Shown here piece by piece: positions 11,794 to 22,942 of a stretch of 64,000 nt of DNA. This stretch comes from Talinum fruticosum (lineage: Eukaryota; Streptophyta; Magnoliopsida; Caryophyllales; Talinaceae). The notes below the pieces were generated by a model. The model was given only the letters and a program-made list of their open reading frames with translations. It did not search any database and was not told the origin of the DNA. Position 1 is the stretch's first letter. Each line of letters starts with the position of its first letter. The stretch covers positions 7,799,001 to 7,863,000 of the forward strand of contig JAITYX010000012.1 in NCBI GenBank assembly GCA_021018815.1. The letters run 5' to 3'. A program made the position numbers and the translations under genes.

Positions 11794-13332
11794 TGAAGAC
11801 TCGGACCTTACGTATATATCATTCTGAGTTTCATCAAGGGATCAGGTATAAGACTTCATCTCTCATAAAATTTTGATTAAAAGTCATTCTATCTCGCTTT
11901 AATGACTTTTCTCGAGTGATATGACATCTTTTTTAGTGTTACGGAATCTATCGTATATATTTTCTTTCGACTCTAATCGACTTAAAATGCATATTCCTGT
12001 TTATCATTTCACAAACAGATTCCGAGTCACTCGGACAACACTCGGATATATTACATGTTCAAACATTAGTTTTATTTTGCATAAACTCGGTTCGACTTCA
12101 TGATCTAAGATTGAGTGGATTACTATGTTAATTCATCTTTCTAAGTCAACATGCTTGGTTTGAACACTAGCGAGTCTAGATCAAGTTTTTCCACTCGATG
12201 TTATTTATTGGACTTGCTTTGCTTCTAGACTAACTCGGATGGAATTTGAGTATAATGACTATTAGACTCAGAAAATTTCATTTCTTTCGACTCGGATAAT
12301 TATGCACTTAATTATCTTCATTACAAATATTATTTGTCTCTAATCTTGGACCAAAGTATTTTATACTTTGTGAACCAAATTGATTTACTTTTGTAGGTTA
12401 TTCAAACGAGGCTATCATATTTTTGAATTACAAAAGTAATCGGCTTCAAAACGTCAAATCACCGAGCAGACAAGGCTTTTTCCACCTCGACCAAGGCCTA
12501 GACATCGTGTCGGGGTTGTCTGTTTCCAAAATTGGAAATCCGCAACACTAAGCTCAACGGTGGTTTCCACCCTACTTTTCGGACACCACCAGTGGATTGG
12601 GACTTCCAAAGAAGTCAAGAGTCGTTGCCCAACGTTCACACCTCAAGGGATATTTTACGAGTGACTCGGAAAATCCATTGCAACGGTCATAAAGGACTTC
12701 TAGTCGAAGATAGTCACAACGGCTAATCCGCTTGGTTATCTATTAATAGAAGCCAACTCTCAAGAGTTGAAGATTGCTTGAACCAACTCGTCAATACACG
12801 TACTTAAGTAAAAGTCGTTGTATTCATACTCAATCTTCTACTTACAACTCCAACTCGTACTTAATATCTTTCCGAGTTGTAAGGTCTTGTAATCGGTTTA
12901 CAAACACTCATTCTTACTTTCGAGTAAGGTCCCTTAACCGAGCTGTAAGGGTTATCTCAACTCGGTTGTCCCTAACTGTAAAGGTTACCTCAATTAGGAA
13001 GTACTAGATTAGATAAGGTAACTTCGAGTCTAAGAAAATCTTATAAGGAATTGTCTAAGGGAGCAATTTTGGTTGAGTCTTTCTACTGTATTTTGTGGAT
13101 TCAAAATAGCGGATTTGACTTGGTGCTTGGACTAGCACTCGTCCGTGGTTTTCTCGCACCGGGAGGTTTTCCACGTAACTTTACGAGTTAGCTCTCTTCC
13201 GAGTCCAATCTAGACTCGGACTCTCCATAGAGTCATCTCTAGTTTTATTCTTCCATTACTTGTTTAAATTTCCCCATCACCCTATTCACCCCCTCTCTAG
13301 GGCGACTTAGTCTCTCCAAGAGCAAACATTCA
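11794..13332 (+). repeat. 3' LTR of copia element 1
   Basis: Runs from TGAAG to a CA end (AAACATTCA), 1539 bp, and matches the other three LTRs of the family. The core promoter is decayed: the TATA block reads CTATTAATAG near 12738 where element 2 has CTATAAATAG. The sequence right after 13332 is host pseudogene DNA. Confidence 0.86.
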
Positions 13333-13898
13333 CAATCCACTTCGGTTTACCATCCACTGCAACCCTAAAGCCCCTTCGTAATGATTTAGCAATATCAATC
13401 TCAACACGAGATCTTTAAGTATTTAGAAGGTGTAAGAATATCTTCTTCATCTGCCTCTATAAACTTCCCAATTTTTCCACCTAATTGTTCAAGCAAAGGC
13501 AAAGGTCTTTTTCTTCATGGGTAATTCACACACCTTAACCTGAAACTGGCTTTGTCAACGATAATATTAGAGGACGAAGTGTTCCCATCGAACCGTTTCA
13601 AGCATAATTAGGTTTCCATCAAAAGACCAAGGACCATCTTTGACTACCTTCTCGAAATTAGTCAAGGAAAGGAATTGGAACGTAAAATGATTTTTGTCAA
13701 GACCCTTCACCAAGACTCCTTTTGATGGTTTCCGGATATTCTTGATAGCAGTTTTGAAGCCCTCCGCGTTAAAACTACTCGACGTGAGAAGTTTCCCCAC
13801 TAAGCGAGAGCGATTTGGGCGTCCACGTTTTCGAGAATTTCTTCTTCTTCTTCGGTTAATTTGAGACAAGCCATTTGAGAATCAAGATTCACCGCCAT
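13333..13898 (-). pseudogene. DUF4283-type (LINE ORF1-like) protein fragment
   Basis: The minus strand from the ATG at 13898 reads an acidic start (LTEEEEEILE), then after a stop and frame changes the hallmark 'KVVKDGPWSFDGNL', followed by degenerate 'PLLEQLGGKIGKF' and 'RGFRVAVDGKP'-like pieces down to 13333. DUF4283 proteins of plants are mostly ORF1-type nucleic-acid-binding proteins of L1 LINEs or relatives, usually followed by a CCHC knuckle and a reverse transcriptase. Here the 3' part is cut off by the LTR of element 1 and should continue left of that nest. There are several in-frame stops. Confidence 0.72.
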
Positions 13899-15780
13899 CG
13901 AAAACCTAAAACCGAAGCGACAGACTTGAATGGGAGAGAGACAAGCAATCAGCATGAAGCCCACCAACTCCGGGCTGGAGAACAGACCTACTGAGCGAGG
14001 TTGACCGGAGAAAACCACAAAGCCTTACCGGGAGGAAGTCAGCAAAACACCCACGGTGATGGCGTGCCGCAAAGGTTGGGGTATGTCGTCCGGGGAGAAG
14101 TTGAGAGGTCTTTCTCTCTCCTTTTAATTAATCAATGCTATTTAGTATTTTCTCTCTCCTCTCCTTAAAAATGTGGTAGATGGGTAAAAGATTGAAAAAT
14201 AATTTTTTTCCCTCTATTTTTCCTTGAACCAAACACAAGGAAAAAAATAATTTCCCTCAACTTTTTTTCCTCATCACTTGTTTTCCATTTAAATTTTCTT
14301 TCCAAACTATTTTCTTAGAATCAAATAGAGCCTTAGGATTCTTTTTTTAACCATGCTTGATTAAAATTTTCAATATTAATGGTAAATTTATAAGCTGACT
14401 AATTAGCAATCGTCATATGAAACCACTATAAGAATGTGTGCAATTCTTATATATCCATTTAGTAGCATATCCTCATAGGTAATACGTCATTACATTAGGT
14501 TTACAAAATACCCATATTTTTTCTTTCTTCCAACTATTTTATTGACATATATAGTAAAAGTATATACTCCCAAATGTATGTATAATTAATATTATGACAA
14601 GAATGTAACCTTCTTCCAAATGTAAGAATCAAAATCAACAAGCCCTGTTATTGTGACCTATATTTTCGGCATCTTATGTGTGTAAGACACACGCTACTTT
14701 GATGAATATATTATTACTCACTTTTTAACTTATTTTGTGGGAGGACAGGCAGGGGCATCTTGTTATCATATTATGCCTTGATGGCCATTGCATAACTTCT
14801 TGTCCATAGTATACCAACCTTTTTAAAATAGAATAAAATTGAAAGGCGTATGAGATTCTTGTACGAAGAGCAATTCAAGATGGTGATTCTTTTAGCCTAT
14901 GCAGACATTTATTTTTGTAAACCATAAGAAACTTTACCTTTCAAAGAGTGAAAAAAGATGTTAGTGATATTAATAATGTTAATAATTTAACGAACAAATT
15001 TTAAGTAATATGCTTTGGCACATCGGCAAGTTGGTTGTCAGATAATAATTTTTTTAACATACAGATTTTTTAATTTTTCTTGATGAGACAATTTCTATTA
15101 AGGTGATCTTTAATATTACACATAAATAACACTTTGAGCAAAGAATTAAAAATTAATATATTTTTGTTGAATGAGGTACTATGTTGGCAAGTAATTATTG
15201 ATACCCATCGTCAAATTCTCTTATTTATAGTGTTAGCCAAGTTAATTAACAATGTTATTAAGCATATTTCATATACATCTGGTTTTTATCATACCATAAA
15301 GGGTAAAGGAAAAAAAAGGGTTATGCATCTGCATATCTTTTGTAAAAAGAAAATAGACATGGAGAAGAGAGATAAGACACTGTTTAATAGTGAAAGAAAT
15401 TTTCTTTTTTGGCTATGTCAGGCATTAATTAGAAACGATGTAGGGGGATTCAAATTCACAATCTTAGTGATAAATTTTAAGGATTTCATTACAAACTATG
15501 TTAATTAGCATCCAATAGTACTGATGGATATTTGAATCAATCTGATGATAACCTTGAAAAACTTAAGCCCATTAAAAATGGAATTCTTCCATCACATAGA
15601 AAGAAAAAAATGACATGATAGATGAGAGATGAGAGAATAGAAGGCAAATGGAAATGGCCAAAATCCCTCCGCCATTCCTTAGCTGAAAAGTCCATCAAAG
15701 CTATGTTGATTCCCATTGAACGGTTCTCTTCTCGGCAGTAGCCACCGTCCATTATATTGGACCCCATGAGAACCCACCAC
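13899..15780. other. Intergenic, AT-rich; no gene seen
   Basis: From 13899 to about 14110 lies probable 5' flank of the DUF4283 element. The rest is AT-rich with no family I recognise. A small hairpin (TTTCCTTG ... CAAGGAAA) lies at about 14219-14243. Open frames here (for example a 124-codon one at 15134-15508) are lysine, isoleucine and phenylalanine rich, have no motif and look like chance. The last few hundred bases form the upstream region of the metallothionein gene. Confidence 0.5.
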
Positions 15781-15821
15781 ATACCCTTGAGAATCTTGCT
15801 TATTGGGTTCTGTTCACCATC

Positions 15822-15829
15822 TATAAATA
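15822..15829 (+). promoter_or_regulatory. TATA box of the metallothionein gene
   Basis: TATAAATA, 104 bases ahead of the start codon. A transcription start around 15852-15860 would give an A/C-rich leader of about 75-80 bases, as is usual for plant metallothionein mRNAs. Confidence 0.75.
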
Positions 15830-15932
15830 GACAGCACAGGTGCATAGGCTTAGATCACAAGGAACACATTCACAGCAACTAAAACCCCTAAAGGCATCAC
15901 AAGCTCATTTATCACATCTTCCTCCCTTCAAC

Positions 15933-16762
15933 ATGTCAGACAAGTGCGGAAACTGTGACTGTGCTGACAGGAGCCAGTGCATGTAAGTTAATCAACCTCG
16001 TCTTGTATATTTAATTGTATTCCCAAATTCATTAATAGGGCTTTATCGTAGTTAGAACTATATTGAGATTTGCTAGAGAAAAAGAAACACTCATCTCGTA
16101 TAAGTGCTAAGATCGATATAAGGTTTTGTGTGGTCTATAACATACTTCAATCAGTTGTGTGAGGTATCAATCGACTTACCTTATGCCTAGTGTGTCCATG
16201 ACAACCATATTTAAGATTCAAGAAACACACACAGGGAATTCCTAGCTAAACATTTCAACTCCTGTAATTTAAAATGATATATGCATGTGCACTTATGTCA
16301 CTAAATTTTGACATCTATATATATGTACATTTTGCAGGAAGAAGGGAACCGAATGCAGTGTTGAGAACGAGATGAGGTAATCTCCCTAATAAACATATAA
16401 GCTTTCATAGTACGGATACTGCTTACATAAGAAAAGGATTCCAATGATCTCAAACCTAAAAAATGACGAACTTGGAGGGTTTTTCCTTCTTTCTCTCTTA
16501 TCTCATTGCTCTATTTATGATACCTTTTGTTTAGGGGTTGAACACCTGACCTCCGAAATGGAAGGTGCATTAGGTGCCACTGAGCTAAAAAGTTCACTTA
16601 TTTAAATCATCATATATAGACTAAGCATTAATAGCATTTTTTTAACTTGATGATTTTTGCAGGTACAATGATGCCATGGGCATGGCCGTTGTTGAGAATG
16701 ATGGATGCCAGTGCTGCGGCCCAAGCTGTGCTTGCACCAGCTGCAGCTGCTGCACTCACTAA
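15933..16762 (+). CDS. MT3: Type 3-like plant metallothionein, three exons
   Basis: Exons are 15933-15982, 16338-16376 and 16663-16762. Both introns start GT and end AG (GTAAGT...TTGCAG and GTAATC...TTGCAG), giving a 62-residue protein with stop TAA. The N-terminus MSDKCGNCDCADRSQC is the type 3 metallothionein signature (CGNCDC, then C six residues later). The middle is a short Cys-poor spacer. The C-terminal cluster carries the type 3 pattern GPSCACTSCSC. Such proteins are cytosolic Cys-rich chelators of Cu and Zn that also scavenge reactive oxygen. Oddities are 13 cysteines instead of the usual 10: one in the spacer (TEC), an extra CC in DGCQCC, and CCTH at the end where CGH or CGK is usual. 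CAG and CTG words are normal here, unlike in the surrounding repeats. Identification is firm; the exact subtype is less so. Confidence 0.93.
16440..16595 (-). mobile_element. tRNA-derived SINE head in metallothionein intron 2
   Basis: On the minus strand an A box (TAGCTCAGTGGCA, plus positions 16575-16587) is followed about 30 bases later by a B box-like GGTGTTCAACCCC (16534-16546). This is the spacing of an internal RNA polymerase III promoter, as in tRNAs and tRNA-derived SINEs. No cloverleaf tRNA can be closed and the region continues into a pyrimidine/purine tail, so a SINE is likelier than a tRNA gene. The outer limits are estimates. Confidence 0.5.
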
Positions 16763-16876
16763 ATACTAAATACGTCTAGCTAGCTAGCTAGCTCACACAT
16801 CCTTATCCAAATATATATCCGTCGATGTTGTGGGCTAGCTAGCTCCTAACTATGTAATACTATTTGGGTTACCTAA

Positions 16877-16882
16877 AATAAA
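16877..16882 (+). other. Polyadenylation signal of the metallothionein gene
   Basis: AATAAA lies 115 bases after the stop codon, followed by a GT-rich stretch (16915-16945). An (AGCT)n run lies in the 3' UTR at about 16777-16793. Confidence 0.6.
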
Positions 16883-17432
16883 GCCGTCTCACCTGCTCCG
16901 AGTTGGCTCAGGAGAGGGTGTGGTGTGTCTGTGTTGTGTCAATGTCTGTTTTTCTACTGTTCTTATTGGAGCTATGTAACGCCCTAAGTGCCTACTTTTA
17001 CTATTAAACTGATGGGTTAGCTTTAGTATTATTCTCAGTCTTGTACTTTCCCTTCTATCTTTTATTTTTCCCTTGGTTTTCAGCTCTTGCTTTCTCTAAG
17101 GGTGATCAGTGAATCATTTTAATTTTACAGAAGAATTGAACGCTATTGTGCAACTTAGGCTTTGACAACTTGAATAAACCTAATAATTATCCACACATGC
17201 AAAAATTTGGCATTTGGAGTCTTCGTGGCTCACAAAATCCCAACGAATGTCAATTCCAAAATTTTTTCGGTTATATTTGAAATTTCAAATCATCAAAATT
17301 GCGACTCGAAACTGGTCTAAAATTATGAGGTTCTGGAATAGCCAACTTTCCTTTCTTTTCCTTTTTGGCAAAGCTATAAATTGCTGAGAGTTGTCACTGC
17401 TTTCATATTTTCAGGAAAGTTAAACTATAAAT

Positions 17433-17825
17433 CAGTGACCATCACCAATATGAATATAATTCGCCATTGTCTTAAATTAAACAAACCACCAGTAAAATAA
17501 GTAGAGGTATGGAGTCCAACCTATCATGGATTTAAGCTATTAGGCAATGGCTTTAATAGATTATTAGAGATAAATTGTAAATAAAATAATATGTTTATAC
17601 TAAAGCCATTGCTCACTAGCATTACAATAATATTTCTAATCCCTATTGGACAATCATTACAATAATATTTCTAATACCCTATTAATACCATTGTCCAATC
17701 GCTTAAATCCATAGTAGGTTGCACTCCATACTTCTACTTATTTTGCTTGTAGTTTGTTTAATTTAAGCAATGAGGAATGACAAGTAAGGCATGGCAATCT
17801 ATATTCATGTTGGTGATGGTCATTG
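17433..17825. repeat. Long inverted repeat, MITE-like foldback element
   Basis: The left arm (17433 to about 17570) starts CAGTGACCATCACCAA. The right arm (about 17690-17825) ends TTGGTGATGGTCATTG and is its diverged reverse complement over roughly 120-135 bases. The interior carries a direct repeat of 'cattacaataatatttctaat' near 17621 and 17655. The structure fits a non-autonomous DNA transposon, but no clear target duplication is visible, so the superfamily is open. Confidence 0.65.
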
Positions 17826-17826
17826 A

Positions 17827-18272
17827 CACTACAAAAAAAAAAAAAAAAAAAGTTGTTTTAGAAACAAAAATTACGTCTCTAAAATGAAAATTTTCGTTTT
17901 TAAATACATGTAGAGACGAAGACAAAAAGCACTTTGTTTCTAAATCTATCGTTGCCGATGTAGTTTATAAGTGAAAGAAAAGTTTGTTTCAATTAGAAAT
18001 AAAATTTACAAACATAAATTCAGTTTCGTCTCGGATACGAGACAAAATTTTTCGTCTCTAAATTTGAAATTTTTATTTCTAATGGAAATGAAATTACAAA
18101 TGAAAACCTTTTCGTTTCGGTTAGTATTCGAAAATTTTGTTTCTAAATTAAATATATATTTTGTTTCTAATGGAAATAAATTTAGAAACGAAATGCTTTT
18201 CGTTTCGGATATAAATGAATAATTTGGTTTCTAAATTTAATTATTTCGTTTCTAAATTTCTTATTTTCTATC
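17827..18272 (+). mobile_element. CACTA-2: terminal remnant of an En/Spm transposon
   Basis: Begins CACTACAAAAA with a long A run, then has many copies in both orientations of a subterminal word close to TTTCGTTTCTAAA. Clusters of short inverted and direct words next to CACTA ends are the transposase-binding zone of En/Spm elements. It is interrupted at 18272 by CACTA-1. On the far side (32949-32976) the same word recurs once (CTTCGTTTCTAAAA), suggesting that CACTA-2 continues to about 33000. No right terminus is seen. Confidence 0.6.
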
Positions 18273-18499
18273 CACTACAAAAAACTCGCGATTAGCGTCG
18301 GAATTTAGAGACCACAACAGAATTTTACTCTAATACTCGACGAAATTAGCGTCGGAACTTCTAAGAGACACTATTTGAGTCGAAAATTAAAAACGGATTC
18401 TATTAGCGTACGATTTTAGAGTCGGATTACAATTCCGACTCTCATTGGCATCCGATTGTTAGGTCCGACGCTAAGGTGGACTAATTCTAACAAATAAGG

Positions 18500-18966
18500 A
18501 CGACTTTCCCCTTCACGGGACTCCAATTTTCAATCCCTAACTCTCTCCCTCCTATCCCTCCCCCTAAACGCCAAGCCACTACACTCCTCTCCCGGCAGCG
18601 ACGTCTTCTCTCCTCTTAGGCACCGGCGTCTTCGCTCCCATCCGACGTCGGTTTCTTCGGTCACCGGCGTATCCCTCGCCCTAAACACGAAGCTCGCTCC
18701 AGTTCCGCTCTCGCCTCGCGCGACGTCTTCGTTCGTCTCGAGCGGTTGCTCACCGTCACTCTCTCTCTCTAAGTCGTGCTTTATCACTCTCTCTCTCTAA
18801 GTCTCTCGCCCAGCCGTCGTTGCCCCGAAATCCCGCCTCCCGACCTCCTCCCGATCCGCCACTCTCTGCCGGCATTTGTGCTGCCGCCAATTCTGTTCGT
18901 GGTGCCCCGAGCTCCCTCGCATTCCCGACCTCCCGAGCATAACATTTGGAAGCAATTTTAATTTTC
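18500..18966 (+). other. CpG-rich 5' leader and first exon boundary of the CACTA-1 gene
   Basis: GC- and CpG-rich DNA with (CT)n blocks, unlike the AT-rich surroundings. It ends at a plausible donor (TTCAG/GTATGT at about 18968). This fits a promoter-proximal leader of the element's gene. The reading frames here look incidental. Confidence 0.4.
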
Positions 18967-20472
18967 AGGTATGTTTTTTGTTTATTGAAATTTGACATTT
19001 GGTTCTCCAAATCTGTGAATTTTCCATAATTTATGTTCTTTCGTGTAGGGACTAGTTTAGTGTTGTCGTTATTTTGATTTTCATTACCGCAGATGGAAAT
19101 TGTGCATTGAGTCCAAAATATTGTGTACACTCTGTCCTGTCCCGGGTTCTGTGCATCTTGTCTCGGTCTCCCTTTCTTGAGATTTTCCTAGGAGAGCTGC
19201 AAATAGTTTTTGAGAATCGGGATTTGAGGCTTCGATTTAGCCATTATTATGCCATTTTAACTTAAAAGTTATGAAAGTATGAATTTTTTGAGCGCTATAA
19301 GCTCGAGCAATGAAGCGATTGGTTCTTTGTAATGTTGGATTATTTGCTCGATTAAAGTCACTCTTGTGAACCGATGAAGCAAGATAAGCTTAGAGACCTA
19401 GCTGCAGTTGCTAGTTCCTAAATTAATATATCGACTGACAGGGAAATGAAGTTCCTATAAATTTTTAAAAACTCCCGCATATTAATCCGATAGCTTAACC
19501 TACGTGGAATGTACAATCACAGCTTTTGAATTTCCAATAGTCCTCTTTGCAGAGTTTATTGTGCCTTCATGGAGTTGTAAATAGTTGCAAAAAAATCTAT
19601 AAAATGGCATTAAGGAGCAGTTTAAGTTAGTTGTAATTGATAAGAACTTTAAACAATGTAAGTTGTGTGCCATAGCTAACTTATGTCTAGATTGACATTA
19701 GATGCTAACGCTGCAATTATCAATGAGATTTTGAGACTTAGCAATGTTGATACCATGAGTTTAGAAATCATTACAAGAATTCCGCTTGATTTGTGATCGA
19801 ACAGTAGAGACCAATGTAAATTCGGCCTCTAATTTATTTTAGAGACAAATTTAAAGACCAAATTAATTTACCTTTATATGAGATGAAATTTGGAGACTGA
19901 AATAATTAAGACCGAATATAGAGATTAAATTGGTGGACAATATTAATTTGACCTTTGAGGATATTGAACACCATTAATCCAACCTTTAAATCATATTACA
20001 AATTAATTTAATTTAATGTCTTGTTAAAAGATAGTTAAGAGGTATCTTGTTACAAGATATATATACTCCTGACATATATATATATATATATATCAGGGGT
20101 ATAATTATATATTATAAGCAAATTATGAATAGTAGAATACTTGGATGGTCTAGACATGCAACTTTTGAACCTTACTTTACAGTGGATTAAAATTTTAATT
20201 AAAATCAGGAAAACAATATCAACGTCTTTTAATTTATTTTTTGTATTTCCAGTATGGATAAAGTATATTTTAATTTATGATAAAACTTTTTAGACAAGAC
20301 AAGAAAAGTGTTGGGTTAATTTGAAATAATATTGTAATCTTGTGACATTGATAACCAAACGATCTATGTTATGATTTTGATTTATGTTTTGATTTTTTGT
20401 GTATATTAATTTGTTTTTGAATATATATATTTAAATCTTCTTTGCATGACATTATTCGTTGTATATACAAGT
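18967..20472 (+). other. Intron-like AT-rich part of CACTA-1
   Basis: No coding signal. It contains a (TA)n run at about 20075-20093, and several 'agagaccaatt' words around 19800-19930. Confidence 0.4.
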
Positions 20473-21299
20473 ATGCCTCGAACAAAAGGTTTTGCGTTAA
20501 ATCATGATGCGCCTACTTCGGTTCGGATTCCAATGTTGGGGTCGATCAAACTATAGTCCAGGCTCAATCATCATCATCACGGGAAATAGCTCACAACAAG
20601 GGGCAGCTTGTAGGAAAAAGTTTTGTCAAAGGATGATGATAACTGGTGGTATGCATCGGTAATTTTGTTTATTTTTCGTATTCTTTGGGTACTTTTAACT
20701 TAATAATTTTATTGCTGGTTCACTAAGTCAAAGTTGTCACGAGGTATATCAGATGATATCAAGAGTTTCTACAATGGCCAGTGCACATGTTTATCAAATC
20801 TCCTTAAAGAAGAGCAACAACTTTTGTGGAGGACTTTTGAGGTAAAAAGCTTGAAAACAATTGGATATATATGAGTAGTTTTTAATATTTTCAATTTATG
20901 TTTGGTAATATTTTTGTAAAACAGGGTAAGTATACTTGGGCTCCAGAGCTTTCTCAAGAAGTCTATGTAGAGTGGAAGAAAAAAGTTGGTAAAAATCGAG
21001 GAACTTAGCGAGCAAGGCTGGAAAAGGCCCAATGATAAACCAATAACTTGGTTATCGGATGAGGGCGAGAGAGGTTGAAGGGCCTAAGAAGTACATCTGA
21101 ATTTCAAAAAAATCTGCCCAATGCTTGAAGAATAGGACAGAAGGCCCAAAAGCGAGAACCTTACATAGCCAAGGGTCGGTTTCAACCGCAGATCTCGCAG
21201 TCCAAATGGTATAAACTCTAGTATTTTGGTTTTCTTTCATTTTATACGCATAATTTAGTTTGTGTAACTTTATTGCATATTTTGTATGCCTAGATCAAG

Positions 21300-21304
21300 G
21301 AAGG
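21300..21304 (+). repeat. Left target-site duplication of copia element 2
   Basis: GAAGG immediately before the LTR start at 21305, repeated at 31494-31498 immediately after the 3' LTR. A 5 bp duplication is the expected copia integration footprint. Confidence 0.85.
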
Positions 21305-22883
21305 TGAAGACTCGGACACCTTTCAACGCATTTACGAGTTGCATTAAATGAATCGGTATAACCATCTCATACTTATAGAGTTTTGATTCCAAGGCATTCT
21401 CTCGTATCTCATAAACTTCTTTGAGTAAAATGATATCTTCTCTAAGTGATACAGATTTTACTTCTTATATTTCTTGCTTATCCGTAAGTGACTCGAAAAC
21501 CGGTTCTCTGTTCTAAGTCCCTCATTACTCGGATTTATCGCATATTGAATAGACTCGTATTTCGTCTTTTCTCACTCAAAATCTGACTTCCGGTTATAAG
21601 CTCTATTTCATTAGAGTCGGTACCTCTAGTCTGTTTCATGCTTAGTCTATATCAAGGTATATCACTCTAATGTTCTTTACTTAACTTGATTCTTTGCTCA
21701 AACTAGCTCGATGGAATTTTGAGTTACATGGATATTGGACTCGAGAAAATTCTATTCCTCTTCCGACTCGGATATTTAGCTGATTAATTATCATAATTAT
21801 TTTATTATCTCGTGTCTAATCTTGGACCAAAGTATTTTATACTTTGAGAACCAAAATTGATTTACTTTTGTAGGTTATTCAATCGAGGATACACTTTTCA
21901 AACTACAAAAGTAACCTGGCTTCGAACGTCAAATCACCAGCAGACATGGCTTTTCACCTTCTCTCGCTCCAGTCCCAGTAGATTATGTCAGTGGCTGTCT
22001 GTTTCCAAATCTGAAAAGCGAAACGCTAAGCTTAACGGTGGTTTCCACCTTATCTTTTAAGACACCGCCAATGGTTTTGGGACTTCCAAGAGAGTTAAAC
22101 TGTTGTCCAACATTCACATTACAACGGATACTTTCGAGTGACTCGAAAGCTTCTATCCTCGGTCACGAGAGGACTCTCGATCAACGAGATGAAGATAACG
22201 GCTACTCGCCCGGTCATCTATAAATAGAAGCCACTTCACAAGACTTTAAGATTGCCGAACATATTGTTAATACACATACTTGCTCAAAGTCATTGTATTT
22301 ACTTTCAATCTTCTATTTACAACTCCCACTCTGTAATTCATTACTTTCGAGTTGTAAGGTCTTGTACTCGATTACAAACTCTTTCTTACATTCTTTGTAA
22401 GGTCCCTTGACTAAGCCGTAAGGGTTAACTCAGCTTAGTTGTCCCTAACTCGTAAGGGTTATCTCAGCTAGGAAGTACTAGATCGGATAAGGGAATTTCG
22501 AGTCTAGGAAAACTTGTATAGAGTTGTCGAAGGGAGCAACTCGGGTTCGGTCGGTTCACGGTATTTTGTGGACTCAAAATAGTGGATTTGACTTCGTGTC
22601 CGGATTGACACGGTCCTCGGTTTTCGCCTCGGGAGGGTTTCCATGTAATTTCTAAGTGTTATCTTTCTAAGTTCATTCTAGACTCGGACAGTCATTTTAC
22701 TCTCGCTTGACTTGCGTGTTTGTTCGTGATAGCATTTCGAGTCCAAGCTTTTCGACCTGCTGTTTGACTCGGAACCCGTATCTGTCTCTTCGTTAACAAA
22801 AGAGCGAATGTTTCCACGAAAAACTTCTATCACCCTATTCACCCCCTCTAGGGTGACTCGGACTCTCCCCGAGCAAACCTTCA
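21305..22883 (+). repeat. 5' LTR of copia element 2
   Basis: TGAAG...CTTCA, 1579 bp. TATA box TATAAATA at 22219-22226. Differences from the 3' LTR are scattered and often sit at CG or CNG words (for example TTCTAAG versus TTCCGAG, TCAAACT versus TCGGACT). Confidence 0.92.
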
Positions 22884-22885
22884 AT

Positions 22886-22896
22886 TGGTATCGAGC
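22886..22896 (+). other. Primer binding site of copia element 2
   Basis: TGGTATCGAGC, two bases after the LTR. It matches the initiator tRNA-Met site TGGTATCAGAGC except for one missing base (CAG read as CG). Confidence 0.78.
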
Positions 22897-22942
22897 CTAA
22901 CCTTTCGTAAAGGATCTAACAATCCAAAGGTCTAAAGATCAA

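Larger units (their letters stand above)
5228..13332 (+). mobile_element. Ty1/copia element 1 (SIRE-like), 5' part displaced by element A
   Basis: The element starts inside gag at 5228 because element A is inserted there. It then runs through gag, protease, integrase, reverse transcriptase and RNase H, a long region in the env position, a polypurine tract and a 3' LTR ending CA at 13332. The pol order PR-IN-RT-RNH is diagnostic of copia. The 2.6 kb between the pol stop (9181) and the 3' LTR, carrying an extra ORF, is typical of the SIRE/Maximus lineage. The 5' LTR and gag N-terminus should lie left of the window. The right flank is a DUF4283 pseudogene, which marks its insertion site. Confidence 0.87.

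Noticed and set aside
15134..15508. 124-codon open frame near the metallothionein gene
   Set aside because: AT-rich composition, no motif and no splice or promoter support; likely a chance frame in intergenic DNA.
15537..15845. 102-codon minus-strand frame upstream of the metallothionein gene
   Set aside because: It overlaps the TATA box and promoter and has no recognisable domain.
16530..16590. A real tRNA gene in intron 2
   Set aside because: A and B boxes are present, but I cannot close acceptor, anticodon and T arms, so a SINE head is the better reading.
18530..19130. Arg/Glu-rich frames in the GC-rich leader of CACTA-1
   Set aside because: They arise from CT-rich, CpG-rich leader DNA and appear in several frames on both strands; no family match.
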